From positions 62,560,605-62,624,604 of the forward strand of contig CM077643.1 in the NCBI GenBank assembly GCA_039707465.1: DNA of 64,000 nucleotides. Direction: 5' to 3'. Source of the DNA: Rhabdophis nuchalis (taxonomy: Eukaryota > Chordata > Lepidosauria > Squamata > Natricidae). Position numbers and translations under genes: made by a program. The notes beneath the pieces are model-generated. The model did no database searches. It was given only the letters and a program-made list of their open reading frames with translations, and had not been told where the DNA came from. Positions 11,541 to 23,322 of this stretch are shown here, in pieces. Each line of letters begins with the position of its first letter. The first letter of the stretch is position 1.

Positions 11541-13433
11541 AATTACAGAGATTATTATTTAATATCATTGATAAAATTACATATACAGATTGATTATATG
11601 TTTACAAGCAAAAATAAATTAAGATCTGATTAATTAAGGGTCCTCCTCAAGATAGTGTATGTATACATATACATACATACAGTTATATACATGTGTGTGT
11701 GTGTGTGTGTTGGGTTTTGAGCTGATAAATAAATAAACTTGTGTTGTGACACAAGCACACACATACACACACACCACCTCAACCTGAAAATTGTCCAGAC
11801 GTGAAGCTCATTGACCCAATGCTAGCTTTTATTTCTGAGATGAGAATTGAGATCAGTTACCATATATTTCTCCAAACATCTCTTTTTCTCCTCTGTCCAA
11901 TACTGAATCCCTGGCCAGACTGCTTCTTTCCAACTCCAATATCACTATTAGCAGAAAAGGAGAATTCAGCTTTTTGTATGTCATCTGAAAATGCAGTTGT
12001 TTTATCTATGGCATAACTATGTGGATTTAGATAAAACTGGCAGTCTTGTCCTATGCCTTGAACCAGGCCTCTTAGTTAGATTCCATTTGATATATAAAAC
12101 TATGTGATTCCTAACACTATCAGCATGATTCACTAAGAAAGTGTCACCTGAAAAAAACATTGGTTTAACATAATATTGTGTGTATGTTTCTGGAATAATT
12201 AAAGCAGACTTTGCATATTTACAAAAACCAGGTGATTGGGAGAAATAAGGGCCATTGAAAAGTTATTTGTATGCTTTAATTTGGGTTGCAGCCATTAAAT
12301 GTACAGTATGTATCTCCTTAGTCTTTAATGTATTATTGTGTTGGTGTTAGTGTTACATTCTTTTAAAGCTGTCCCAAAGTTATTTCAATTTAAATGATTA
12401 ACTCATACTTGAGTCAAGTTTTGCAAAATGTTACCATTTTGCCTGCCCAACTCCCACCCCAGAATTACCTACCAATTTTATCAGGTAAAGGTCAAAAAGT
12501 CTACCTCTATCACAAATGGGAAGAAAAAAGAGAAAAAGGAGATAGGGAAAGATCTACTGGGAGCAATTAATTCTGCAGTATCATGTAGACACAGGGTTTT
12601 AGTTTAGCTTCTAGGCATTTGGAAATTGCATTGAATTCCCCAAACTATCATTACAAAAAACAGACTATCCCTCCTCTCCAGAATACATAAATTAGGCCTA
12701 GAACAGGGATAAAGGGAATTCTGCGCTGTGATTTAAAGGAGACCTGATCTAAGGATAAGATTTCCTGGTTATATGAAACATCAGGATGTCTTCCTGGATC
12801 TTTGTTTCATTATTTTATTACCCATCTGACCTAGTCATTATTTTCTCAAACTATCCATGTATGATACTGCTCCTTATAGTTCATTTGATCCATATATTCA
12901 GATGTCTTTCCCCATCCTTCCCATGTGACAAGGCTCGGGGAATAATATCCACAATGACAGATCAAGACATGTTTTTAAATAAATGAATGGAACAGCTCCT
13001 TTGATTTGTGAAAGAGATTCCATAAATGAGGAGAAGCTTATATTGAAGGCCATTTTTAACCAATCACCCTTCCCCTTAGAGTGCTCAATAACTTTCTATA
13101 CTTGTTTGTTAGGAAAGGATACAGAGATCAGTAAAAAGAAAGAAGGAACAAAGGAATATCACATCTGTTTCTCTGCTTGAAAGACTATAATGGTATAACT
13201 ATAGAAGTTCATTTTTTTAAAAAAAAAATAGAATAAAAATGAAACAGAAACCCTCCTACCAATTTTTTGAGATACTAAAGGTAAAGTTAAAACTAGATGT
13301 GCGTGTCAAAGACAAGAAGTGGAAGCCTAGAAACCAGAATTTATCACAAGGATACCAAAACTCCATGCATTCTGAATCTTAACAGCCACCATCCACCGCC
13401 ACACAAAAAGAATTGCAGCAGAATAATATATGG
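11541..13433. other. AT-rich intergenic sequence
   Basis: The only features noted are a (TG)n run at 11694-11712 and CA-rich sequence at 11750-11775. Small frames near 12786 and 12983 show no recognisable domain. Confidence 0.5.
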
Positions 13434-13665
13434 CAGGGTGACATTCAGCAAGTTCGATCAGTTCTGGAGAACCGGTAGAGGAAATTTTGAGTAGTTTGGA
13501 GAACTGGTAAATATCACCTCTGACTGGCCCCACCCCCATCAATTTTCTGCCTCCTTAGTCCCAGATGATCGGGTGGAAATGGAGATTTTACAGTATCCTT
13601 TCCCTGCCACGCCCACAAATCCATGTTCACAGAACCGGTAGTAAAAAAATTGAATCCCACCACTG
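13434..13665 (-). mobile_element. hAT-type MITE, GTGGGATTCAAA family
   Basis: It begins 'cagggtgacattcagc' and ends 'ttgaatcccaccactg', the reverse orientation of the 1091 copy. No matching 8-bp flanks were found, so one junction has probably decayed. Confidence 0.75.
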
Positions 13666-13814
13666 GTGAGAACTCACTGTAGTGCCCAGCAAGCCAAACA
13701 GCTTGAGAGCAGTTACCTACATGAACAATTCAGGCAGAATGGGTACCCAGAATAATTTTTTACAAGATGTCTGCACAAAGTGGTGGGGAGAGAAAGGAAG
13801 AAACAAGACCAACT

Positions 13815-14445
13815 GCATGGCATACACTGCCATACATCAAAAACATTTCAGAAGCCATTGAACACAGCTTCCAAGATTGGCAAGTAGACATCTTCCATCG
13901 CCCACAGGTTACCATATGAGGACAAAGTAAGCATTGTAAATATTGCTTGGAGGTGGGAGATATTTCCAATGTAATCTACCAGATCCTCTGTGTGGATTGC
14001 CTCTGTAACTAGGTAAGGGAGGGGAGGGGAGATAGTCACTAGATTGCAAGAACACAAGCGAGCAATCAGGTGAGGAGACACTAACTCATTAGTAGCCTCA
14101 CATTGCAGTAAACAAGGACATACATTCACACACTTTGCAGCTACTAAGATTGTTGGATGAGGGGGCACAAAAACAGCTAGGGAAGTGATTGAAGCTTGGG
14201 AAACTGGCCCTCTTCAGTCAAGTAGAGTGCTAATTTATTGCCAGCTTATCAAATACTCAGGAGGCAAGGACTTGGCAGCACAAGGAAACAACAGCCAATG
14301 GCTTAATAGCCAACCATCAATACCCCAATCAACATCTAAAAAGCCACACACAACAGGCACCATATAAATACCACATACAGAACAGCCCAAACCACATACT
14401 CTGCTAGAAAGAAGTTCTCTCAGGATGGACTCCAGCATGCGTCCA
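13815..14445 (+). mobile_element. Penelope-like element fragment
   Basis: Conceptual translation of 13820-14000 gives LPYIKNISEAIEHSFQDWQV and then ISNVIYQILCVDCLCN. This is the end of a Penelope reverse transcriptase and the start of its GIY-YIG endonuclease. Further on, in shifted frames, come NSLVASHC, GHTF and REVIEAWETGP, typical of the endonuclease C terminus. Several stops and frameshifts make it non-functional. Assignment rests on these motif matches from memory. Confidence 0.65.
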
Positions 14446-15560
14446 AAAGCTCAAAAGACTAAACTTCTGGTCCAGTGACCGACCAGATTGGATTCTGCAA
14501 AGTGAAAAACAGCTCAGATAATGGAAGTTGGGTGGGAAATAGAGGAGTGAATCTTTACCGAACACTAAAACTACACGAAGGAGACTATTTTATGTACAGT
14601 ATATAGACCTATATATGTCTGAATTTATATACATCCTTAACCAGGTTATTTAAGAAGTTCCATTCCTACTAGAGTTGTTCCAACTGATCAGGAGATATCA
14701 GCAAAGATTTTTTTTCTTTTCCTCTTTGTTGCAATCTTATGATTGTCTGCAATTCTGCATCCCAGATATAATAGCACTTATTTGCACACTACACTGCACT
14801 TAATTAGCTTCAGCCTTACTTTTAGCTGCTTAATGTCTTGTGTGAACCAAGTCTCTTTGGTTAATTTATGACTGAGAATACTGTTGAAGCCCAGAAAATA
14901 TGAATAACTTAGTTAAGCATAGTGTACGGACTCAGTTACTGTAATATTTCCATCCCAGGGATTGTTTTAATAACCCAGTGGCAGTAGAATTAATCTCTGG
15001 ATTTATTTATACTGATTTTCCGTCTTCTCTTTATCCTTTTGTATCATGTATTTGATACAGTAAGTCTGAAACACATCTCGTTATTCACCAGTAACTACTC
15101 GACCTTTCTGAGTAAAGATTGAGGTAAACATACATAAATAAAACAGCTCTTTAAATTACCCGAAATTTAACATATCATACTGACTGAGATCTCAGATGAT
15201 GCGATTACTAAATAGATGGTAACAATTTTTTAGTATAAAGAATGATGGTCGAGTGGGGGCAAAGAAGAACCTAATCAAAACAAGGTAATCAAAGCAAAAC
15301 AAGACAAACATTAATCATGGTAGGATTTATCCACATAAAAATTGATTGAGAAATGGAGCTTGAATTGATATCCTGGGAGTTTCCATAAACTGGGGGCCAC
15401 AATAGTAAAGGCTTTTTCATGTGTTCCCATCAGAATCCTTTGAAAGCTGCTGGGCCATGGAGGAGGTCCTAATTAAGTGGCTTCTTTCTATGGCCTCTAT
15501 CACTGGAAAGGACAGAAAACAAGGCATCATCCAAGGGAATCAATTAGAATTATATCCATT
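14446..15560. other. intergenic sequence, nothing recognised
   Basis: AT-rich, no supported gene or repeat. Confidence 0.5.
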
Positions 15561-15573
15561 AAAGAACAGAATA

Positions 15574-16058
15574 CAGTAGAACTTCTGGTCACAAACACTT
15601 CTGACCATGACCAAATTGGGTTCGGACTAAAAAATGCACATTTTCTTCCCAGACGATTTCCCCTTCTTCTTTTTTGTAAGCACCAAATTTCCAAAATGAG
15701 GTTTGGGTCCAGAGGTGGTATTCAGCAGGTTCTGACCAGTTCTGGAGAATCAATTGTGGAAATTTTGAGTAGTTTAAAGAACTGGTAAATACTACCTCTG
15801 ACTGGCCCCACCTCCATCTATTCTCTGTCTCCCGAGTCCCAGCTGATTGGGAGGAAATGGGGATTTTGCAATAACCTTCCCCTGGAGTGGGGACAGAATG
15901 GAGATTTTACAGTATCCTTCCCCTGCCACACCCACCAAGCCACGCCCATAGAACCAGTAATAAATAAAATTGAATCCCACCACTGTTCGGATCATGACCA
16001 AATCAATTTGTAGCCAAAGCTATGGAACAAATTATCATTGTGACCGGAGGTTATACTG
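15574..16058. mobile_element. Tigger/pogo-like MITE, split by a hAT MITE
   Basis: The ends CAGTAGAACTTCTGGTCACA and its near-complement at 16039-16058 are inverted repeats, each next to TA (15572-15573, 16059-16060). The interior matches the halves at 5123-5204 and 7089-7201. A hAT MITE at 15710-15985 interrupts it. Confidence 0.75.
15710..15985 (-). mobile_element. hAT-type MITE, GTGGGATTCAAA family
   Basis: It runs from 'cagaggtggtattcagcag' to 'ttgaatcccaccactg'. The flanks TTTGGGTC and TTCGGATC match at 6 of 8. It sits inside the Tigger-like element, whose sequence resumes at once on the right. Confidence 0.8.
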
Positions 16059-16060
16059 TA

Positions 16061-18070
16061 TTTGATCAGCTTGGATAATAAATTGGCCATGATTGACATG
16101 GCTGGGCTGAATTTGCTTAAAACCATCTAACTTGGGTCTAATACTACATTAACATCTGCATCCAAACTAGTCACCAAATCTTGTGACAGGATATCCCTAA
16201 AACTAGCCAAAGTTTTCTCTGCTACTGAAGACAAAAATTGTGGCATTCATCCACACCAGAATTCCCTGCTTTAATCACTTACCTAGACATTATTGGCACC
16301 ATGCAAGTATGTTGATGTTTAAATGGTTTCTAAGCTTGATGGTTTTCTAGATGTTGTGGCTACATAATTGAGCACCTTGAAGAAAAAGAGGATGGAACAG
16401 TGATAATTTTCCGTCAGGACAGCAAAATGTAGAAGCATCAAGCAACAGAAAACTTACAACCATTCAAGCTTTTGGCTGTCACCAAGAGTCCCAAAGTACT
16501 TTTTACTTCAAAGCTATGAATATAGGAAAGAGGAAGAACACAGGCAATCTACATCTGACCAAAAGCATTACAATGGCAAGAGAATCTTGCTTTTTAGTGG
16601 AACTATTTGCATGGAAGTCATTGCAAAATAGTGACTAATCCTAACTGTATCTAATCCTCTAATGGTGGTTAGGGAAATAATTTGAAAATTGGAACGAAGA
16701 CAGTGCTGGCATTTGGAATAGGGGGAAGAGACAGTATCTACATTAATTCCCCCCTCAGTTTAATGTCTGTAACTGAAGATGTTGACCTTGAAATAGACAG
16801 AGAGCCTTATGTAATGGCCAATGCAGGCAGACTGTTCACCTTTATAGATATTTTGTATGATTCTGACTTCTAAATTAATTTCCAGTCCCCGTGAAAAGTG
16901 TTCCTCTAACAAATACTGTCAAATTCACTCTAGCAGCTGAATGGCAGAGAAGGAAGGAAAAACCTCCCTGGTTTCATACTTTCCTAATTTGTTTTAATTC
17001 TCTGTGTGTTGCTTCATGTGAAAGACAACGACTATTACCTCAAGGAGCTAACAAAAGGTGCAGTGTTGCTGAAGAAATCTGTAGATGACAAACTGCCACA
17101 GAGAATAAACTTGCATTTCTTCTGTGAGTTTAACCAATTGAAATTATATCACTCATTCCAATCCCCTTCCCTGCAATGGTGTAGCCCCAACTAAAGCACA
17201 CAGGAAATAAACACATCGAGCTGTCTGGCACCAGGCAACCCTCCAGGTCCTGCTCTGTCTAGCACCAGGGTGAGACTTATCCACCCAATCAACATGAGGG
17301 GGTTTATTTATGTCAGGCAGATGTATTAGCAATAAACGGATTTCTTCAGGAGCTTGTAGAATTTATATATATTCCAAGCCACTTCCATTTAAGACAGTTA
17401 CGGAAAAAATATCTAGGCTTTTTTCCTCAAAGGTACAACAGGACGAATATAGTAAATGTAACCTAGATGTACTTAGGTTTCTTCTGCAGATCTTCAGATA
17501 TTCAAAGCAAGAAGACAAATACAATAGCAATTCCCCTTGCAACCTTAATCCATGGCTTCCGAGGAAGACCTTCTATATTTAATATTGAAGAGAAAACAAG
17601 TTGTCTTACTTGGTTAGTATTTTTTCCTGTGACACCTCAGTTGCTGGAGGGCGTTTCTCAGTTTCTGTGGAGAAGCGAAGCCTGTGGGTGTTGGGGAGGG
17701 AAAGAGGGAATCCTTCAGATGAAGAAAAAGCCCACATGGTTGTAGCTGCCCTTGGAATAACTGAATCATCTTTCTTACTAAATGTGTTTAGGACCTGAAG
17801 GGGAGAAAGGGCTCATCTAAACATAAGCTGATGCAGATTCAAATGTTGGAGGTTTAATGGAAAGGTCAGACTTAGCATGCAGTCATGAGACTTTTCAATT
17901 CTGGAGCCGCCATATGGGGCGCTCTATTGATTATTATATATGAGGAATTGCTGGAGCAGAAGAGACGAAGAATGGGACAATCTGGTTTCAATCACTAGAA
18001 ACAGGAAAGTAAAGACTCCATCATGTGGAGCTATTCCTCTTCATTTCAGGGAGATGCCCATGCAGTTTTC
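16061..18070. other. intergenic sequence, nothing recognised
   Basis: No supported gene, RNA or repeat. Short frames at 16682, 17006, 17310 and 17467 have no domain or splice context that I can defend. Confidence 0.5.
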
Positions 18071-18163
18071 ATGGAATGGAATGGAATGGAATGGGACTAG
18101 ACTAGACTAGACTAGACTAGACTAGACTAGACTAGAATAGAATAGAATAGAATAGAATAGAAT
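18071..18163. repeat. compound pentanucleotide microsatellite
   Basis: Three related 5-bp units follow each other: about four GGAAT, about nine GACTA and about six GAATA. The array abuts the 3' end of the minus-strand CR1/L3-type LINE at 18164, so it is the LINE's tail, expanded and mutated. Confidence 0.9.
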
Positions 18164-18830
18164 TCTTTATTGGCCAAGTGTGATTGGACACACAAGGATT
18201 TTGTCTTTGGTGCATAGGCTCTCAGTCTACATAAAAAGGCAAGATACATTCATCAAGAATCATAAGGCACAGCACTTAATGATAGTCAAAGGGTACAAAT
18301 AAGCAATAAGGAAACAATCAATATCAATATAAATTGTAAGGATACAAACAATAAAGTTACAGTCATCCAGTCGTAAGTGGGAGGAGATGGGTGATAGGAA
18401 CGATGAGAAGACTAATAGTACTGTGTTTCCCCGAAAATAAGACAGGGTCTTTCTTTTGACCCTCAAAATAAGCACTTGGACTTATTTTTGGGGAGGTCTT
18501 ATTATTTTGAAGATGCAGGAGGTGTCGAGCGTGGTCACCTCATGGCTGCTGCTGTGCTGCAATATTTTCAGGGAGGGCTTATTTTGGGGGGAGGGCTTAT
18601 TTTAGTGCATGCGTTCAAAAGCCCAATTGGGCTTATTATCTGGGAAGGTCTTGTTTTCAGGGAAACAGGGTAATAGTAATGCAGTTTTAGTGAATGGTTT
18701 GACAGTGGTGAGGGAATTATTTGTTTAACAGAGTGATGGCATTTTGGGGGGGGGAAACGGTTCTTGTGTATAGTTGTCTTGGTGTGAAGTCCTCTATAGC
18801 ATCGTTTTGATGGTAGGAAAAAATACAGAT
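18164..18830 (-). mobile_element. CR1/L3-type snake LINE, 3' end
   Basis: The left end 'ttctttattggccaagtgtg' is the complement of the terminus at 22782 ('ttggccaataaaaaattc'). The body runs to 18418 and resumes at 18673 after a mariner-type MITE. The right boundary is approximate. Published surveys describe this LINE as the source of AATAG-type microsatellites in snakes. Confidence 0.75.
18421..18670. mobile_element. Tc1/mariner-type MITE, CCCCGAAAATAAGAC family
   Basis: Its termini 'ctgtgtttccccgaaaataa' and 'gttttcagggaaacaggg' are inverted repeats, with TA on both sides (18419-18420, 18671-18672). It is inserted in the LINE at 18164-18830. A second copy in the opposite orientation lies at 54141-54394. 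Confidence 0.8.
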
Positions 18831-19034
18831 GTGCTTAGCCATTGTTTTTTTTCCTTCTTCCCTTGTATAACTTTGGAGTTTTCTGGTAGTATTCACGTAT
18901 GAATAGGTCTGCCTTGTTCAGTTTTTCAAGAGCGACCAAGAGGTTTTGTGATTATAATCCCAGTTATAGCACAAAAGAGCAATTTAAAATGTTGTTTTCA
19001 TGACACAGCAGATTTGCAGGAATCATGCTGTGGT

Positions 19035-19404
19035 GAACTTACTTACTATTTACAACCATTTATTTGGTGACCATTTGAAATCATGAAACTTAAAAAAGTG
19101 ACTTATGACCAGTTTTTACACTAATGACTTTTGCAGCATCCCCATGACCATGTGATCAAAATTCATACTAGCTTGGCAACTGGCATGTATTTATGGCAGT
19201 TGCACTGTCACGGGGTCATGTGATTATGGCTTCCAACAAGCAAAGTCAATGGGAGAAGCCAAATTTACTTAATGACCGAATGATTCGCTTAACAATTGTG
19301 GCCAAAAAATGTCATAAAAGAGGGGGGAAAGCTCACTTAACCACTGTCTTGCTTAGCAATGGAAATTTTGGACTCAACTGCGATCATAAGTCAAGGACTA
19401 CCTG
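19035..19404 (+). mobile_element. Tigger-like MITE, GGACTACCTG family
   Basis: Terminal 'aagtcaaggactacctg' and interior blocks 'gtgacttatgacc', 'gcagcatccccatgacc' and 'cttgcttagcaatgg' match the minus-strand copy at 62035-62350. The left end is degenerate. It codes for nothing. Confidence 0.65.
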
Positions 19405-19504
19405 CATTTATTTATAAATGCAGTTCGGTAGAAGAGAATATATGTAGCTCAGAGTGGGATGGAGGTCTTGGTGCTCTCTGAACTGGTTGTTTGTTCATAA
19501 GATG

Positions 19505-19648
19505 ATGAGCAAGAATGTTACACAGGTAGCGGAAAGATGTGAATAGTTGGGTGAAGAAATGTCTCAGGCCAACAATCAAGCTCGGAGCTCTACAGTAGTT
19601 ATAAATTTATTCACATCTTTCCGCTACCTGTGTAACATTCTTGCTCAT
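19505..19648. repeat. perfect 41-bp inverted repeat, 62-bp spacer
   Basis: Arms 19505-19545 and 19608-19648 are perfect reverse complements over 41 bp. The left arm starts ATGAGCAAGAATGTTACACA. No 8-bp or TA duplication shows it to be a DNA transposon. The sequence just before it (19450-19500) resembles the fold-back repeat at 32528. Confidence 0.9.
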
Positions 19649-19971
19649 ACATGGAAATTTTAAGAAAAAATAATTAATTTTCCCGTTTAATATTTTTTTA
19701 AAAACCCTCCAAATAACATCTATTCAGATAGACTGGAACTGAGCAGGATGTAATATGACTAAAGAGGGACACTTGTTTAAGCGTCTGTCTTTTCTCATAC
19801 AAGCCCATTCCTTTTGGTAGATTGCCAGGGGCTTAAAGGCTGAACACAGAAGATTCCAGCTCCTGATTTTTCTAGATCAGATTGGGAAAGTCTTGAAATG
19901 CTGTTGCCAGCCATTGTAGAAAATGCTAACACAAATGCCCAATGATCTGAAATATAGTCCAATGTCTTCAT

Positions 19972-20210
19972 TGTGTTGCAGTGGTTAGTATGCAGTACTG
20001 CAGGCTACTTCTGCCAATTGTTAGCTGCCTGCAATTTGGCAGATGGAATCTCACCAGGCTCAAGGTTGATTCATTCTTCCATCCTTCCGAGGTGGGTAAA
20101 ATGAGGACCTAGATTGTTGGGGACGATATGCCGGCTCTTTAAACCACTTACAGAGGGTTGTAAAGCACTGCAAAGCAGTATATAAGTCTAAGTGCTATTG
20201 TCTATACATT
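19972..20210 (+). mobile_element. tRNA-derived SINE with L2-like tail, full length
   Basis: An A-box-like 'gttgcagtggttagtatgc' and a degenerate B-box region are followed by 'gaggtgggtaaaatgagga' and the tail 'tataagtctaagtgctattg'. It is one of the better copies of the family in this window. Confidence 0.75.
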
Positions 20211-20715
20211 CATAGTTTCTCCTAAAGCACAATGTCAGATATATGCTAATTTGAAAAGTAGACTCAAAAAACATTTTAAACTAACACTTTTTAGAATCTC
20301 TGCATTTATATTAATATAAGTTTACCACCATAACCTTCTAGATACATGGCTTAAAAAAATAAATTAGTGAATCAAATTAATCAAGGCCAAACCTAATGTC
20401 TATCTAAGGTGAAATGAAATAACTTCTCACCCATCCCTTTCCAATGGCTTTTAATGCTTTACCAGTGATTGATTTGTTGCCAGACAGATGTTTAAGAGCC
20501 TACAAGTCAGAGTCTTATATTAAGTGTTTCTGCTCTCTAATTTTCCCCTCTGTAAAAAGAAGAAAAAATGACAGAGGCTGCACTTTAATGCTGTGATTCG
20601 TCCATTTCAGAGAATAAATGCACATCCTTGCCTCGTTTTCTTTATATATCTCCTAATGGGCATTACTTTTAAAATGTCCCGCTTTGATAGTTAAAATATA
20701 GGAAAAACTGTAATG

Positions 20716-20938
20716 GTAAATTTCTTTCTTTTCTTTCTTTTCTTTTCTTTCTTTTCTTTTCTTTCTTTTCCTTCTTTCTCTCTCTCTCTTTCTTTTTCTT
20801 CTTTCTTTCTTTCTTTCTTTCTCTGTCTTTCTTTCTCTTCTTTCTCTTTCTCTCTTTTTCTTTTTTCTTTTTCTTTTTCTTCATTCTTTATCTCTCTCTT
20901 TCTTTTTCTTCTTTCTTTTTCTTCTTTCTTTCTTTCAT
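20716..20938. repeat. CTTT/CT-rich microsatellite
   Basis: About 220 bp of pyrimidine-only sequence on the + strand, mostly TTTC and TC units. Open frames here are Lys/Glu or Ser/Phe low-complexity artefacts. Confidence 0.9.
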
Positions 20939-22552
20939 TACTGGATGACTGCTTTAGCTGATGCTAAAAAGCAAGTGTCTCTTTCTGCCGCATAAAAGAG
21001 TCTGAAATGTTTACATATCAAAAGGCTATAGGCCAATTTCTGTCAAAATTATACATGAAGTTAAGCAGTACAAGCAATTTATTTAAACACTAGTCATTGT
21101 AGAAAAATTCCAAACCATATGCTCTTTTTAGCAGTCCCCCCCCCCCACACCCACCCCACAAATGCATTTGACCCATGACTTGGCAAGACATGCAAGCTTC
21201 ATAATTTACTCGAAATTTCAAATCCCCCCTGACATTTCAAGCAAAGATCTTCATTAATAAGGTTTATGTATAAATGAAAACTTTAGAAGCTGATATTATT
21301 CAAGGGAAGTGTTGAGGAGCAGAGGTTTTGGGGGGTTGGGGTTTTTTTCAAAAGGGGTTTTGTGTGTGTGTGTGTGTGTTGCTGTGTGTTTTCAAAAATG
21401 GATTTGACTTTCCTAATCAGTTCAAGAGAAGTTTATTTAGGAAACAAATTATCCCTGCGTGTTGCACTCTAAGAACTTGGTGCAATCCACTCTAGGCACA
21501 AATACCCACGGATGGCAGGGTGTCCAAAGAGCCCTGCTTGGTGTCTTGTTCCTCTTCCTCTGCTCAATGTGATGTTTAACTAGCTGGATTGAATGGAGAA
21601 GGAAAGTCCGAAGTTATAGACTTGGTTCTCCACTTCCTCATCATGGCATGATGATACAACCAGCTGCCAAGGACATGTGGAGATACACCTTGGCCCTTCG
21701 GATGTTCCTGAATTGTGACCCTAAGCCTCCCACACCACTGGCAGTACTTAGCTGGTGCGGCTGATAAAACCAGATGTTTTTTTCTTTTCTTTTTTGCCTC
21801 ATCTCTGTTTAATTGAAGGGAGATTCATGGAGCGCTGCTGCCTTTAGTGAATCAAGTCCTATGGGGCTTTTGAAAAGGAGGAAGAGAAGTGCTGAAGCAA
21901 AGTTTAAGTAATTAAGAGTGACTGAAAGGTGAAATGTTTACAGACTTAAGACACAATCAAAACTCTGACCCAATGTGCAGGGCTGTTGCCAGAAGCCCTG
22001 ATACATATGAGGCATTTTATTATATACTGTGGTTATTGTAATGTTCAAACTGTAATGAAGATCAATGGAATACAATACAGCTAAATATTATGACTACGTT
22101 TCAGCTTAGGCTTGAATGCTGCTACCGAAATGAATGGGGTTCTAAAGTGCTTAGCTTTGAGCTGCTTATGCCAAAGGTTACAGTAAACACTTTCCAATAG
22201 GATTGCCTCCTGATTGTTGACATCGATCCTTTAGACCTCCCATCCATTCAGTTTAAGAGCCCTTACTCTGTGCGCAAATTATAGATTGTATTTGAGCCCT
22301 ATTCTTTCTTACAAATTTATCCTAAATCTTCCCTCAATAAAGGGAAAGGGGGGGGGGAGAGAAAAAACCATCATTGTTGGTTGAGTTGTTTTCTTTCATC
22401 AGGACAGATTCACAAAATTTCACACTTGGCTGGAAAATTGCTTTCAATCTAAGCAACAAAAGTAAAGGAAGTCATGTTGTGTGAAAGGCCTTCTTGACTA
22501 ACCTGGGTCTGGCTGGCATGAAAAGCAGTTACTCCCAAGAAAGCTTCAGCCT
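20939..22552. other. intergenic sequence, nothing recognised
   Basis: No gene supported. A (TG)n run lies at about 21361-21382 and a short C run at 21137-21147. Confidence 0.5.
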
Positions 22553-22822
22553 TTGCCCCCACTATCTTTAACCAAAGGTAGTGTTTATGGCTATAATCAT
22601 GTTGTTTGCACCTTTACAGTTTATATTGTTTTGTTTCCTAGTATGATTTGGTTGTTTATTAGTAACCTACGACTATCGCTAAGTGTTGTTTTTATGATTC
22701 TTGATGAATGTATTTTTTTTTCTTTTTGTATACTGGGCGCCTATGCACCAAAGACACATTCTTTCTGTCACCAATCACAATTGGCCAATAAAAAATTCTA
22801 TTCTATTCTATTCTATTCTATT
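22553..22822 (+). mobile_element. CR1/L3-type snake LINE, 3' end with ATTCT tail
   Basis: The 3' end 'caatcacaattggccaataa' is followed by about six ATTCT units at 22791-22822. It is the same family as 18164-18830, in + orientation. The 5' limit is approximate. Confidence 0.75.
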
Positions 22823-23263
22823 CGTCTGTAATTTCTAACTTACAGTTTCCAACTGAGCCCTGAGCTACTTTCTCAAAGCGGGGTGGGGGGGCTTCCTTCT
22901 TCCCTGAAACTTCCAGGCAAAGCTGTCCTGAATAGGACCTTTCAGTCACTTTTCCAGTATCTAAGGTTAGGTCAAGACTACAGTTTAAATCACCCCATTT
23001 AATTATGTTATATTCTGCTTATGCCGTTTCTTTTCAGCGTTCTTCCACTGTGTGACCCTGGGAAGCCTCTGCCCGGGAGGCCTCTCGGATCAGACCAAGG
23101 GCCCATCCTTCCATTGACCGGAGTAGCTAGGCGGCCGTGGAAGGACCACGACCTAGTCAGGCAGGCGCCCCGGTTCTTCCTCCCAGGTAATTTGTCCAAG
23201 GTCCGGGATTCTCCAGCCATGGTGCACTTGGCAATCACCATCGGGCGTGGGAAGAGGTTTTGC

Positions 23264-23313
23264 CTTATTATTGTTGTTGTTGTTGTTATTGTTGTTGTTG
23301 TTGTTGTTGTTAT
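23264..23313. repeat. GTT/ATT trinucleotide repeat
   Basis: Mostly GTT with a few ATT units. It lies beyond the 3' end of the minus-strand R4-like LINE that starts at about 23323. Confidence 0.9.
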
Positions 23314-23322
23314 TCTGTGGTT

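Noticed and set aside
13820..14000. A possible host gene exon with two Cys pairs
   Set aside because: The peptide LPYIKNISEAIEHSF followed by CVDCLCN fits the Penelope RT-endonuclease junction, and in-frame stops and frameshifts follow.
20669..20884. Lys/Glu-rich minus-strand frame
   Set aside because: Translation of a CTTT/CT microsatellite.
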